Source: Phaeosaccion multiseriatum (Eukaryota > Ochrophyta, other classes). From it: a stretch of DNA of 64,000 bases. The notes under the pieces were generated by a model that ran no database searches, was not told the origin of the DNA, and saw only the letters and a program-made list of their open reading frames with translations. The stretch lies in assembly GCA_965112735.1 (NCBI GenBank), contig OZ218950.1:372001-436000 (forward strand). The letters run 5' to 3'. The translations under genes and the position numbers were made by a program. Below are positions 42,030-53,737 of this stretch, one piece after another (position 1 is the stretch's first letter; each line of letters begins with the position of its first letter).

Positions 42030-43651
42030 TCATCGCTTGAAGACCTTCAGCTCTGCCACGAGCCCTTCCAAGGTCTCCCTTGCCTCCGTCTTGGATAAGT
42101 CAGTGAAGGCGGCAAGCAGCAACGCACTCTTGGCCTTGGCGCTCATGAGCTTGGGGCAGGAGTTGGACACAGGACTGCCCTTGGGGGTGGCCATCAATAC
42201 GCCTTCCTCACGGAGACTGACTCCGTATCTTGGGGGGAGAAAAGGAGGGAGGAGCAGGAGGAGAAGAAGAGATGGACGGGGTTAATGACTTTGGGCGAGC
42301 GATTCACACGTCCTTGTCCTGACACCCCTCGCCCTTTGTCTTGACACTCCTCATCGCTTCACTACATACTTTCACATACCCCCCCACCAACCCACACACC
42401 CAACCTCCAAACACACTCACACACGCGCACGGACGCACGCACGCACGCACTCACCTCTGATTGAGGAAGACGATGTCAACCTTCTTACTCTTGGTGAGGC
42501 GGACCCAATCGCTCGTCTCGTGCATCTCAGCTCGGAGACCCTCGGTCTCTGCCAAGACGGCCCCCGCATTGCTCAGGGCCTTGAGATGCAGGAGCCCTTG
42601 GTGCCGTGATAGAGCGCTCGTGAGAAATCCTTCCCAGCTGAACTCTTCCTCCGCCTTCTTCCTCTTCCTCTCCTCCTCCGCCTCCTTCTCTTTCTTCTTC
42701 CTCATCTCGTCCTGCTTATCCTGTTCGTCCTCCTTAAATCGCACCTTCTTACCACCCTCTGTCGCGGAGGAGGAGGAGGAGGACGATGCATCCCCCTCCT
42801 CTCCGTTCTCAGGAGCACCCTCTCCTCCCTCTCCCTCTCCTACTCGCCCCCTCCCCCGGCCCCTCCTCAATCCACCCTTGGGCTTGGGACTGACGCTGTT
42901 ATCCGAGTCGGACTCCTCCACAGCCTTCTCCCCCGCCGATTGGCCCTTCCTGGTCTTGCCTCGTTGGGTCGCGGTAGCAGCAGCAGCAGCAGCAGTTGGT
43001 GATACAACAGCCGGTGATGCACCGCCCCACATACACTCCACCACCCTCAACTTCTCCCCGACTGGAGAGGTTGCCCTGCGAAGGAAGCGTCGAGCCTGCT
43101 CCGGCATGGAGAGAGGGCGAGGAACCTTGCTGGGCAAGTGGCAGGCCTGGAAAGACGAGATGGCAGTGCACGACAGGGCAGCAGAAAACGAGAGAGTAGA
43201 ACAGGACAGGACAGGCAGCGTGTGAGGATCAGGCCAATATCTCACTGTGTGTGAGAGAGAGCCGAAGGTCGGTCAACCAATTGCTCCTTCTGCTCACACA
43301 TATGCCTGCCTCCCTCCCTCCCTCCCTCCCTCCCCCTCCCCCCCCCACCCTCCGCCCGCCCCTCCTCTCTCTCACCTTCTTCTTCTCAATCTTGCGCGCC
43401 TCCTCTTTGTACAGCTTCACCAAGAAGACCACTGCTCCGACGATGACGACAGACAACAGAGAGTCCCACCGTAGCACACCCGTAGAGGCCACAAAGGCCA
43501 CGGCCGCTCTCCTTTTGTAGGCAGGGTATACGTTGAAGGTATATGGGCCAGAGGAAGAGGGACGGCAGGCATATGGGCAATAGACGATAGACATAGAGAG
43601 AGGGGAGGGAGGAAGGGAGGAAGGAGAAAAGAGAGCGAAGGGAGGGGGAGG

Positions 43652-43699
<48 letters not shown>

Positions 43700-46051
43700 A
43701 AGAGAGAGAGAGGCAGATGGAGAGGGAGGATCAGTCTGTGAACGGCACTGCCACATTTCTACTGGGCCTCAGTATGAAGGACCATCAGCTGCCATGGGGG
43801 CCACTACCAGAAAGGACCACTGAGCCAAGCTCCAGCCGCCGCAACCCCCCTTCCTTTCGCACCCAAGCAGCCACCAAGGCAGCCGCCCACGCACGCACCT
43901 ATGAGAAGAGAAGCTTCTCCGTGAGGTGCCCCACCCGCGCTTGGAACTTCCGCCGCTGCTCGCTCTTCGCTTCTCGCTCGTCCTCTCCTTCTTCGGGGCC
44001 GATGACGATGATGCTTTCCCCCCCTGGCTAGCTTGAGCGTCGGGCCCCGCCTCCACGTCCTTCTTACCCTTTCCCTCGTCCTTGCCCTTGACCTTGTCCT
44101 TGTCCTTGCCCTTGTTCTGCCTGGTCGTCCTGTCCTTCTCCTTGAGTGTGACTGCCTTGTCCATCTCGGAGAGAACAAATTGTGTGGCGGCTTTGTCGTC
44201 GGGGGTTCCGAAGTGTGTCAGGTACTCGCGCGCAGCCTTGTGAATGGGCAAGGCCAAGAGTTGGAGAGGGAGGGAGGGAGAGAGAGAGGGAGGGAGGGAG
44301 GGAGGGAGGGAGGGAGGGAGGGAGGGAGGGAGAGGGAGAGAGGGAGAGAGAGAGGGAGAGAGGGAGAGAGGGAGGGAGAGAGAGAGGGAGAGAGGGAGAG
44401 AGGGAGGGGGAGAGGGAGAGAGACAAGACAGACAGACAGCGTGAGGGGGCAAGACAGGAACAAGAACAAGAGGGGAAGGGAGACGGAGAGGTATGAGAAA
44501 GGTGAGTGGAGACAACAATAGGAATCTTCAGGGTCAGGAGAGACCCTGCACCTCGGAATGGACAAGAGAGATGGGCATGGGTGGGGTGGTCGGACAGAAG
44601 CAGAGTCAGAGGATTGAGGAGAAGCGCTGCCAGGGAGGGCCAGGCGTTGCCGAGGCTTGGCCTGAGTCCTCCTCCTCCTCCTCCTCCTCCTCCTCCTCCT
44701 CCTCCTCCTTCTCTTCTTCCTCCTTCCTGTTCGCTCCCTCCCTCTCCCGTCTCTAACTCACCTCCTCTAGACTCAAGCCGCCTCCGAGGCGGTACACGAA
44801 GTGTGCAGGGATATCATTGACGTTGACGGTTACAAGCACGGCACTCGGGTCAGAGGGATCGTACTCCTCCTGGGCCTTGGCCATGAGCAGCGCGGCCACT
44901 TGCTCCACTTGAGGGGGGGCTGTCGTGCCTTGACTTTCCCTCCCCTCCGAAACTCGCCCCTCCCCTACTCCCTCTCCTCCTCCTCTTGAGGATGCATGCT
45001 GCTCCTGCTGCTCCTGCTGCTCCTGCTGCTGCTGCTGCTGCCGAGGCGTGGCCATGAGCAGCTGTAGAGCGAGCTCTTGCCGAATGCCCTCCACCCAGTC
45101 CGCAGAGAGGGAGAGCTTCCTCCCGAAGGCTTGTGCCACCTCGTCCACCCCTTCCCCTGGCCACAAATGCACTTCATGCTCCACGTCATCCACCGACACG
45201 CGTAGGGAGACAAGCGGGAGCGCAGGAGCAGCACCTGCAGCAGTGGATGGTACGGCGGGAGAGGAAGGAGGGGATGGCGGGAGGGGTGCACCCTCCGCGA
45301 GACGGAGCTGCTTGCGAATGGCCGTCTCGATCTCCTGCTCTACGTAGGCAATCTGGGCGGCGTCGTCCGTACCAAAGAGCGCACAGTACTCCGTTGCAGC
45401 CTGGCGAGTGTGCGAGGGAGGGACGGAAAAGAGTTGTGTGTTTGGTAAGAGCAGAGGAAAGAGACTACTTGTATCCTTAGGCACAGCACATTCTGTCTCT
45501 CCATAGCACCCATCCGATAGACAAAGCAATGGAAGGGCGAAGGCAGAGCCTACAAAAAAAATCATCGAGGGAGGAGGCGACAACACGCGACCAACCACAA
45601 GGCACGATTGCGCAAAGAAGCAGTCTTCAGGTGAGTGTCTATATCTATCACCACCACTCACCTCTCTTGGGGTCTGCCCACCCTGCTGTCGATCAAACAC
45701 AATGGGGGCAGTGACTCCGTTCACGTTCAGATCCACGACGAATATCCTACTGGATGCGTCGCTGCTACGGTCATTACTGCTCGATTGCCGGGCGTCCGCT
45801 GCCTTGAGCTGCAGTACGCTGCAAATTGCGTCGAGTGCATGATCTACATACCCATGACCCTCTTCTGGTGCTGCTGCTGCTGCTAATACTCCTCCCGGCC
45901 GAGTAGTTGCTGATGCTGCGGCTCCTGCTGCACCTGCTGTTGTGGCTGCTGTTGCTGCTGTTGCTGCTGCCACCACCCCTACTCCTGTTGCTGCAGAGAG
46001 GCAAGACAACGTGCCCATACGCACGGCGACTCCGCCAAGCACAGACAACAT
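42030..46051 (-). CDS. Membrane protein with three alpha/beta modules
   Basis: Six exons in frame, 797 residues: 46051-45662, 45400-44762, 44236-43899, 43511-43376, 43146-42455, 42228-42030. A hydrophobic, Ala-rich N terminus could be a signal. Three related modules of about 55 residues follow: IFVVDLNVNGVTAPIVFDRQ (then AATEYCALFGTDD), VSLRVSVDDVEHEVHLWPGE (then EVAQAFGRKL) and VTVNVNDIPAHFVYRLGGG (then AAREYLTHFGTPDD). Each is a strand pair plus helix. Poly-Gln and Lys/Glu-rich linkers, one membrane helix (WDSLLSVVIVGAVVFLVKLY) and a charged tail follow. Modules 1 and 3 share a phase-0 intron at the same place. Function unknown; ER or plastid membrane is a guess. Confidence 0.7.
43655..43713. 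repeat. (GA)n microsatellite
   Basis: In the intron upstream (5') of the transmembrane exon of the modular gene. On the gene strand it is a TC tract. Confidence 0.9.
44266..44421. repeat. (GGGA)/(GA) compound tract
   Basis: GGGA units pass into GAGAGG-type repeats. In gene orientation it is a pyrimidine tract ahead of the acceptor at 44237. Confidence 0.95.
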
Positions 46052-46603
46052 GATTACCCCTCTGCTGGATCCTGGATGCCACAGATGCCAGAGCACACAA
46101 TTTGTTCTTCAATTCCTCGTCCACCTCGGGGCAAGAGCGCAACCAAGCACACGAATGCCTCACCAGTTGCGAACGTACTTGTTAGGATTCTCGCATGCCG
46201 CTCGTGAGCTGTGGAGGAGAGCGAGGAGAGCAGGAATGGCTGGGCCTCCCTACTTTTTTAACGGATTTGACAGGTTTTCACCTCGATATTATTTGGGATC
46301 GATATCGATTTTTTAGTGCCTCCTCTCCTCTCCCTCCCTCTAGAGTGCTATTGCGTTTGTATTTTGAAGTAGTTTAACCAATGTTGGCGGCGATCCAAAA
46401 CGTCGATGGGGGAAGGCGCACTCTAGCAGCCATGAAGCCAATTATATAAGTACTGTATCGTTTATTCACATTTGGGGTATTCGGCCCTCTGGACTCTGAG
46501 AAGAGTAAAAATCGTTGTCAAGTGTCGCACACTGACTGCGTATCGCTATCTAATACTACGTACTAGTAACACGATAGAAGCTTATCGCTATCTAATAAGA
46601 CAT
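46052..46603. other. Intergenic between modular and LHC genes
   Basis: No gene is seen. GATATCGATATCGA-type palindromic sequence lies near 46283-46310, and a CTATCTAATA direct repeat occurs near 46545 and 46585. Confidence 0.5.
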
Positions 46604-46841
46604 CTAGAAGAGGTAGGGGAAGGTGTGACCGGTGAGCACTGCCTGTGTGCAGATACCCGAGAAGGCAAGCATGGCCAGTCGGCCGTTCTTGATCTCAGAC
46701 TTCTGGAAGCCGGCCAACTTCTTGGGGTCCTTGCTCATGTTCATGGGGTCAAAGTAGAACTGCCCGGGCTCTCGGCCGGAGCCCTTTGCTGCCTGGTAGA
46801 TGGCGGCTCCGCTAATGACCTGATGGTGAAAAAAGGAGAGG

Positions 46842-46881
<40 letters not shown>

Positions 46882-47964
46882 TTGAGTGGGTGGCGCGATA
46901 GGCTCTGGACGCTGGTGCAAGGAGAGCAACGTCGATGGATGCCACCCTCGCCCATAATGCTTAGAGATAAAGGTGGTGAGAGTGGTGGTCGGAGAGAATG
47001 TGTCGTGAGGTCAGGCGTGACTGTGGGAAGAGAGAGCAGAAAACTCAAGAAGGGAGGGTGGGTGAGAAATAAAGGAAGCAGTCAGCGGCTCCATCCATTG
47101 TCACGTACCTCAAGGCCCCCGATGAGCACGAAGAGGACGGGCAGGTTTCCGCTGGCCACCATGGGGTCGTGGGCCGTGGCCGAGGTGAGGTCAGCGTACT
47201 TGGCGCCGGGGAAGCGGACCCCGAGGTCCACGGCCACCCAGCCCAGCGTGGCCAGCATGGCCACTCGGCTGTGCTTGAGCTCAGCCTCGCGCATCCAGTA
47301 CATGGTGCTCAGGCCGCCCTCTGCTTGCGAGGCCATGCCGGGCACGATGAGCTGTCCGCGTGGGAGGAGAGGGGTGTGAGGAGAAATTCGTTCGTTAGCA
47401 AGGCTGAGCTGAGGCAGCAGCAGGATCGGAGACGGGGAGTTGCTTGCCCAAGGAGAGAGAGAGGCAAATTGCGAGTGTCGGCTCCGCTCCTCCACTACTG
47501 GCGGTCTGCTAGGCTGCGACGGCGGCTCTAAACCCTCCACCCACTGCCCCCCCCCCCTCGCGGGACCTGCGGCCGAACATCTGTCTCTCTCTCTCGTCTA
47601 ACAGCGCCGCGCAACTCAGACCGTGCAACTGCAGAGCAACTCTTGCACGCCGCCTTTCGCAGTGTGGCTTCTCGTTGGATTCTCTCTACCATCTCCCCCA
47701 AGGCTCTCGCTCGTCGCTCACCTGGGAGAAGTCAAAGTCGATGGAAGAAAGTCCCAGGGGATCGAAACCTACGTCGCCTGCCATTGAGCCGTCGCAGTTG
47801 GCAGGCTGCTCCATGAAGGGCATGGCCTCGCTCTTTGCCTGCACCCTCGTGCTGGCTCGGCCCTTCTGGGCGACAGAGGCGACGCGAGACACCGCCACAG
47901 GGGCGAACGCATCAGCCGAAGCCGCGAGGGCAGCAAAGCTAGCAACAATGGCGCAGGTCTTCAT
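46604..47964 (-). CDS. Light-harvesting chlorophyll a/c-type protein
   Basis: Three exons of 81, 81 and 71 residues (47964-47722, 47351-47109, 46819-46604), 233 residues in all, usual for the family. The N terminus is a signal peptide ending ADAFAPVAVSR, the Phe-containing site of bipartite plastid targeting in red-lineage algae. The mature part has the AGDVGFDPLGLSSIDFDF entry loop, helix 1 with EAELKHSRVAMLATLGWVA (Glu/His/Arg pigment ligands), a second helix PVLFVLIGGLE, and helix 3 with KSEIKNGRLAMLAF (Glu/Asn/Arg). It binds chlorophyll and carotenoid in the thylakoid membrane. Subfamily (LHCR, or violaxanthin/fucoxanthin type) cannot be fixed by eye. Divergent from the TPR gene. Confidence 0.93.
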
Positions 47965-48211
47965 GGTTAAGGTCGGTGTGTGGGGGAGGAAGAGAGGCGA
48001 GATTTTGCTTTGTGAATCGGGTTTCGTTTCGATGGGTGATGTGTACCAAAATCAAGGCGCGATTGAAAGATTTTCCCCAGGGGCTACGTCGTGTCACCTC
48101 ATCAATCGCTGTTTCCTATATGTCTGTTGCCCATATGTCGTTGCCCATATTCTTGCATCATGCCGCTGATCGCCGTCCAAAGTGATTGAATAAAGCATAA
48201 AGCGTAATAGC
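47965..48211. promoter_or_regulatory. Divergent LHC/TPR promoter region
   Basis: 247 bp between two start codons. It contains CATATGTCTGTTGCCCATATGTCGTTGCCCATA-type sequence, i.e. GTTGCCCATAT twice within about 30 bp (48126-48155), a possible binding site pair. Confidence 0.4.
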
Positions 48212-51200
48212 ATGATCGAGCCAGAGCTCACCAGCATGTCTCTTCCGCTGGCCCCCTCTGCTGTGCCTCCCGCAGTGACAGAAGCAGTCGTGGAGGCTGC
48301 GCCAGCGGAAGAGCCGGAAGAGGAAGGAGGACAAGTGGAGGTGGCAGTCGACACAGCCGCACCAGGAGCAGCAGCGAGAGAGGAGGAGGAGGAGGAGGAG
48401 GAGGAGGAGGAGGAGGAGCAGGAGCAGGAGGAGCAGGAGGAGGAGGATCAGGAGGAGGGGCAGGAGGAGGAGGAAGAGAAGGAGGAGAAGGAGGAGGAGG
48501 AGGAGGAGGAGGAGGCGGAGGCGGAGGCGGAGGAGGAGGTGCCTGAGGCAGCACCAGCACCAGAAGGGGCAACCCCCGAGGAGGAGGGCGAGCCGGGAGT
48601 AGCAGAACAAGACAGGGGGGATGTTCAACCCTCCCTAGCAGCGGAGGAAGCACCCGTTAAGGCCTCCTTCATAGCGGCAGGGCTCGCCAACATCCGCCTG
48701 CCTCTCAACAGCGGCCTCAATGGCGCTAAGGAGGCCATCGTCGAGGCAGCGGTGGAGGAGCCCGAGGTGGAACCGGAGGTCGGCGACGACGTCTCTTGCA
48801 TCTTTGGGAGAGGAAAGGTGAGCAGCATTGTTCTCTCTGCCTTCTTTTCTCCAAAAGGGCTCTGGTTTACTCACTCTATCGTGCCGCTCGTCCTTCTTCG
48901 CAGCTCCTGAAGATCAGAGATGAAGACGGCGTGTACGTGGTGCACTCCACAGAGTGGATCATGGACAACTACAGCCGGCCCAAGTTCTTCCTGCAGCGAA
49001 GCGGAGTCAAAAAGGTTTGTAGTGGCGTGTCGCGTGTGGAGGTCGGCCCGCCCTTTGCTTTTTGCACTGAGCCTAGTCTAAGCAAACAAGCACACACACC
49101 CAACCTTCCACACCTCCCTCCTTAGGTGGCGAAGAAGCGACTGTTCGAGATGAACCCCTTCGAGGTGGTGCACACGGCGAGCGAGCACAAGGTGGAGGGG
49201 GGCAAGCTCTACCAGGCCAAGGAGTACGAGTCGGTAAGTGGGAGAGCACCACACCTGGACCTAGCCTCTCTTGGCGGCCCTTGATGGACACGTTGTTCCT
49301 TCCTTTCTGGTTGTGGTGTACTGTTCCCTTACCTCTCCCCCGTCTCAACACAGCGCCCGTGCTCTCTCTCTCTCTCTCTCTCTGTATATATATGAAGCTC
49401 TCCCTCTCTCTTCTGGCTCTGCCCCTCCCTCCCCTCTCTCTCACTCCCACTCCCCCCTCCTCTCTCCCCTCACTCTCCTCCATGCGTCCTATCTCCCGCT
49501 CTCCCCCCTCCCTCCCCTCCCCCCTCCCCCCCCTCGGTATCTCCAGGCCGCCCAGGCGTACCTGCGTGCCGTGGGCTATCTCAACTACATTACAGAGAGG
49601 AACAACGGGAGGGAGGCCTCCTTCTTGGACAAGGCCCGGGCCCTGGAGGTGATGATCCCGTGCTACAACAACGTGGCCACGTGCTACACCAAGCTCAATA
49701 AGCCCGCGGACGGCTTGCAGGCCGCCAAAAACGTAAGTCAAGGATACGTGTGTTTTGTGTTGTGTGTAGTGTGTGCTGTGCTATCCCTCTTGCCAAGGCC
49801 GAAGGAACGTACAGGGAAGGTGCACGGTGCAAAGGCAGGGTTCTAAATATATTCTACACTGGCTTTGTGCTCCTTCATTGCTAGCTTGGAACCTCGTATC
49901 CACCCCACTCCTGCTCTTTCCTTCAGTGGACTCCTCTTACTCCTCTCCTCCCCCACTCCCTAGAGCATCCAACATCTTGTAGAGAGAGAGATAAGAGGGA
50001 GAAAGAGAGCGAGAGACAGACAGAAGTTCAGATTGCTCTCCTACGATGATCGTAACGGGCGAATGGGGCTCTCAAACCACTACAGAGCTCCTTCTTGCCC
50101 CCGCCTGCGCACTCACCCCCAGCCCCAACCCTTCCTCCCCCCCCCATCAACTGCCATCCCTGCGTCACATCCACTGCCATCTCCCCCTCTCCAGGCGAGC
50201 GTGCTGTGCGACGCTCTTGAGCTGGAGGACGCAGGGCACGTCATGTCAGTGCTCAGGGGGAGGGGCTTCACAGACTTTAAGGTCTTCGTGGAGTGGAGGA
50301 GCAAGGCACTCTACGCCATCGGTGAGTGCCTGTGTGTGTGTGCGGGTGTGTGTGTGCGTGCGTGTGTTGTATGTCTCTGTGTGTGTGAAAGAAAGAGTTG
50401 GTGTGCGCGTGTGTGAGCGTTTGTGTGTGTGCGTGAACTCCTCTCTTCCCCTTCCCTTCCCTTCTGATGGGCACCCACCCACCCCCAACCACCACCAGGA
50501 AAATGCCACTCGCAGCGAGGAGACATGGCGGAGGCTCAGGAGTCTCTCAAAAAGGCACTCAAGGTGGGTCAGTTTGGTCAGTTGCAGGCATATGGGATCG
50601 GTGTAGTGGTACGTATGCATACGTTGCACGTCTGTGCAGCTGTGCGCCACTCGCTGTGTGGCGATCTTGCCACTCTGATGTCGGCGTACCTGAAACTCTC
50701 ATGCTTTCACGGTCATCCCCACCCCCCCTATCCATCCATCCGTCCATTGCCATCCACCCCATTACTCACTCACTCCCTCACTCACCCACCCACTCACTCA
50801 CTCAATGACTTAGGTGGCGAGTGGGCAGGGCCCCAAGATGGCCAAGGCGGAGGCCGAGATGCTGAAGCTGCTGGAGGCGGTAACGGCCCGCCTCAACAAG
50901 GCCAGGGCTAAGGAGAAGGCCATGTGGAAGGGCGCTTTCAAGAAGAACGAGAAGGACCCCGACGCCGGAAAGCCCCCTCCCAGCAGCGCCAGCAGCAAGG
51001 TGGGTGGGTGGGTGGGGGGGGGGGGTGCGTGTGTGTGTGTGTGTGCGCGTGTGTGTGGGCTCCATGAGGATGCATCCATGAATATGGATATCCTCTCCTC
51101 TCTCTGCGTGTAACGCACCACCCCGCTGCTGTCTAAACTCTCACACACACACGCACACACATGTACGCACCCGCAGGCCGCCCGGTCGCTCTCCAGTGGC

Positions 51201-51560
51201 AGTAGTAGTAGCATCTTCCCAGGAGTAGGTGGAGGGGGAGCAGGGACCCCAGCCCCCACCGACTTCTCCTCGCTGCTCCCCAGCAGCGCAAGTGCAAATA
51301 CGGCGAGTGGGAGTGGGAGTGGTAGTGGCTACACCTTCCCTCTGGGCATTGACGCCACCCTCAAGAGATTGAGCGCGAGCAAAGAGGGCAAGGGTAAGGG
51401 CGGGGAACATGACGTGGACGATGAGAGCAGGGGCCGAGCGAAGACTGTCGGGTGGAGCGGCTCTCGAACTGCGCTGCTACTTGGAGGGATCGGGGTGGCG
51501 GCGGCGGTGGGGTGCGCGGCTGCTGTTGTGCTGGGCAGAGAGAGTCGGCGGGGGCGGTAG
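48212..51560 (+). CDS. TPR protein with C-terminal membrane anchor
   Basis: Eight exons in frame, 590 residues: 48212-48817, 48904-49014, 49126-49233, 49547-49732, 50195-50321, 50499-50563, 50814-50999, 51177-51560. The first 160 residues are acidic with long Glu runs. A small beta domain follows (VSCIFGRGKLLKIRDEDGVY, VVHSTEWIMDNYSRPKFFL). Then come TPR-like helices (YQAKEYESAAQAYLRAVGYL, CYNNVATCYTKLNKPADGL, SKALYAIGKCHSQRGDMAEA, ESLKKALK), ordered as in FKBP-type immunophilins and co-chaperones, but no FKBP domain is present. After a Ser/Gly-rich stretch the protein ends in one hydrophobic helix (TALLLGGIGVAAAVGCAAAV) and a short basic tail, a tail-anchor layout. A chaperone-docking role at a membrane is inferred. 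Confidence 0.82.
48379..48540 (+). repeat. GAG-rich tract coding poly-Glu
   Basis: GAG and GGA triplets inside exon 1 of the TPR gene, in frame as glutamate. Confidence 0.9.
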
Positions 51561-53737
51561 TTGGTGATACAACAGCAACAGAGCAGCAGCCGTTGGTGAT
51601 GGAGAACCTCCCTACCCCACCCAGCCACTCCGCAGTAGTCGCGTGAAGGGCAGGGTGGATGGGGTGAGGGAGGCGACGAGGAGGGAAGGAAGAAGGAAGA
51701 CAGGAAGCGAAGGCAGGGGAGTCAGAAGGGTACTGAAGGCCGAGAGGTGGAGGCGGAGCTGCTGCTGCTCTTCCCTTCTCGGCCCCGATGGGGGTGCAGA
51801 GCATGGCCTGCAGGGCAGGCACAGCCTGAGCAACGTCGAGCCAAGCCAGCCCAGCAAGGAAGGCCACTCTCCCCGAGGGAAATGCAAGCAAAGACGAAGA
51901 CGACGACGACGAGGAGGAGGAGGAGGAGGAGGAGGAGGAGGAGGAGGAGGAGGAGGAGGAGGAGGAGGAGGAGGAGGAGGAGGAGGAGAGGAGGAGGAGC
52001 AGGAGGAGAGGAGGAGGAGGAGGAGGAGGAGGAGGAGGAGGGGGAGGAGGAGGAAGGGGAGGAGGGGAGGAGGAGGATCAAGGGTGGCACACCAACTTCG
52101 CTGGCTCAGGCTCCTGTCTGCCTGTCATGTCACCAAGGGAAAGCAAACGCGGCAGAGAATCATGTCACCAAGGGGAAGAAAACGCGAAGGGGCTTTAGCA
52201 CCAGCGGCACTGCACGCTAGACAGAGCCAGCTCCGTTGGTGTAACGTCGCTTTGATGTAGCTTTTGCTTTTGCTTCTGTTTGGTGACTTGATTTCACAGC
52301 TTTTCTGAGTTGTGTCCTTTCGGGGCACCTCCTCGCTCCTCGCCCCCCGCTCGTGCAGCATGTACAAATTACGTAACTATCGAAAGCACAAAGTCTATGG
52401 CCGTGTTGGGAAAGGAGAGAGAGCGAGACAAGGGCTCGGGCAGTGTGAGTGTAGGCAAACATGGCACCCGGGACAGAAGGGAATTTGTGTTTGAGTTTCC
52501 TTTTATTAGACCCTAGCCATCCAACAAACATCAGAACAAACGAGCAGAGGGATACCAGTTCCAGAGAGGAGCGAGGGGGGCAGTCAGAGAGGTATGTGAG
52601 GAGAGAAAGGGGACGAATAGTATTGTATAGATAGGAGAAGGGGCAGAGAGCTCGGAAGACCGGTGAACAGTGACGCTTCAGCGCTGCATTCACCCACTCC
52701 ACAGAACTCGGCCAGCCAGCCTGCAGTCCTGCAGACGAAGGGTGCAATGTCGATCTCTTCCGACCTGCAAGTGCAGCCATTTCTCTCTCCTATTACGTTG
52801 CTAGGTTCTCGACAAATACATGCCCCCAATGCTCCAACATTGCCCCTTATGCTCCCACGATATGGCCCAAGCGTGCGAGCGATGCCGTTTCTACGACTCG
52901 CCGCCTTCCCCGCAAGCTTCTTACTGCAGCCCACGAGTGTAAAGCACATGCTACATCTCCCTTGCTAGTTTGCCCATTCCTCCCCGCCCCACAAGGCAGC
53001 TCCTCGCTCCTCGCCTCCGTCTCTCTCGCCTGCCCGCCTGTTCGTACAAATGAATGCACACTACAGTCTTTAGGCGTGTGAGGGAAGGAGAGATGGAGAG
53101 AAAGAAGAAGAGAAAGGCAATGTCTCCAGGAAAAGGTTAAGCGGAGAGGTGTCGTCGACGTGTCGTGGGCGTGTGGTCAGCCGAGATGCCGAGGTGGGCG
53201 CGTCACCATTTGTGGGCGCGTCACCGTTTCAGTTTCAGTTTCAGTGTTATGGGCGGAGAGGAGGGGAGCGAAGGGAGGAAGAGGGGGAGGGAAAGAGAGA
53301 GAGAGAGAGAGAGAGGGAGGAGGAGGACACACACAGAGAGAGAAGGAGGGAGCGAGCAGTAGGGATGTTGTGGTGAGGTGAAGGCTGAGGTGTCACGGCC
53401 CTAGGCGCGTCATCCATAGTTTCAGTTTCCTAGGAGTTGCTCCCTGTTTCGTTAATTTCCAAACAGTGGGTGAGTAGTGAGCGACATTGGGAGGGGAGTG
53501 AGGGCACGAGGGGTGAGTGAGGGATTACATGTATTGTCTTGAATGTCTAACCGCTCATCTTCCCCTCCTGATCACCTACACGCCGCCAAAAAATGCATTA
53601 ACGCCACCTTTTCTCTTCTGAGGATCTGCTCGAGTATCTTTGTAATGGACCTCCTCTGCCGTCTCTGACAACCCTCCAGACTAGCAGCAGCAGCAGAGAG
53701 AAGCAAGTAGCGCACCGTGAAGTACTAAACCAACAAC
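51561..53737. other. Intergenic with long GGA tract
   Basis: No gene is seen. The TPR stop codon overlaps a GTAGTTGGTGATACAACAG motif (51556-51574). A (GGA)n tract covers about 51909-52078. A GA-rich run lies at 53290-53345. Open frames here look like chance. Confidence 0.55.
51909..52078. repeat. (GGA)n array, about 170 bp
   Basis: GGA triplets with a few AGC and GGG interruptions, in the intergenic region after the TPR gene. Confidence 0.95.

Noticed and set aside
52217-52780. 187-residue minus-strand open frame
   Set aside because: No domain, odd composition, and no splice partner or conserved motif.
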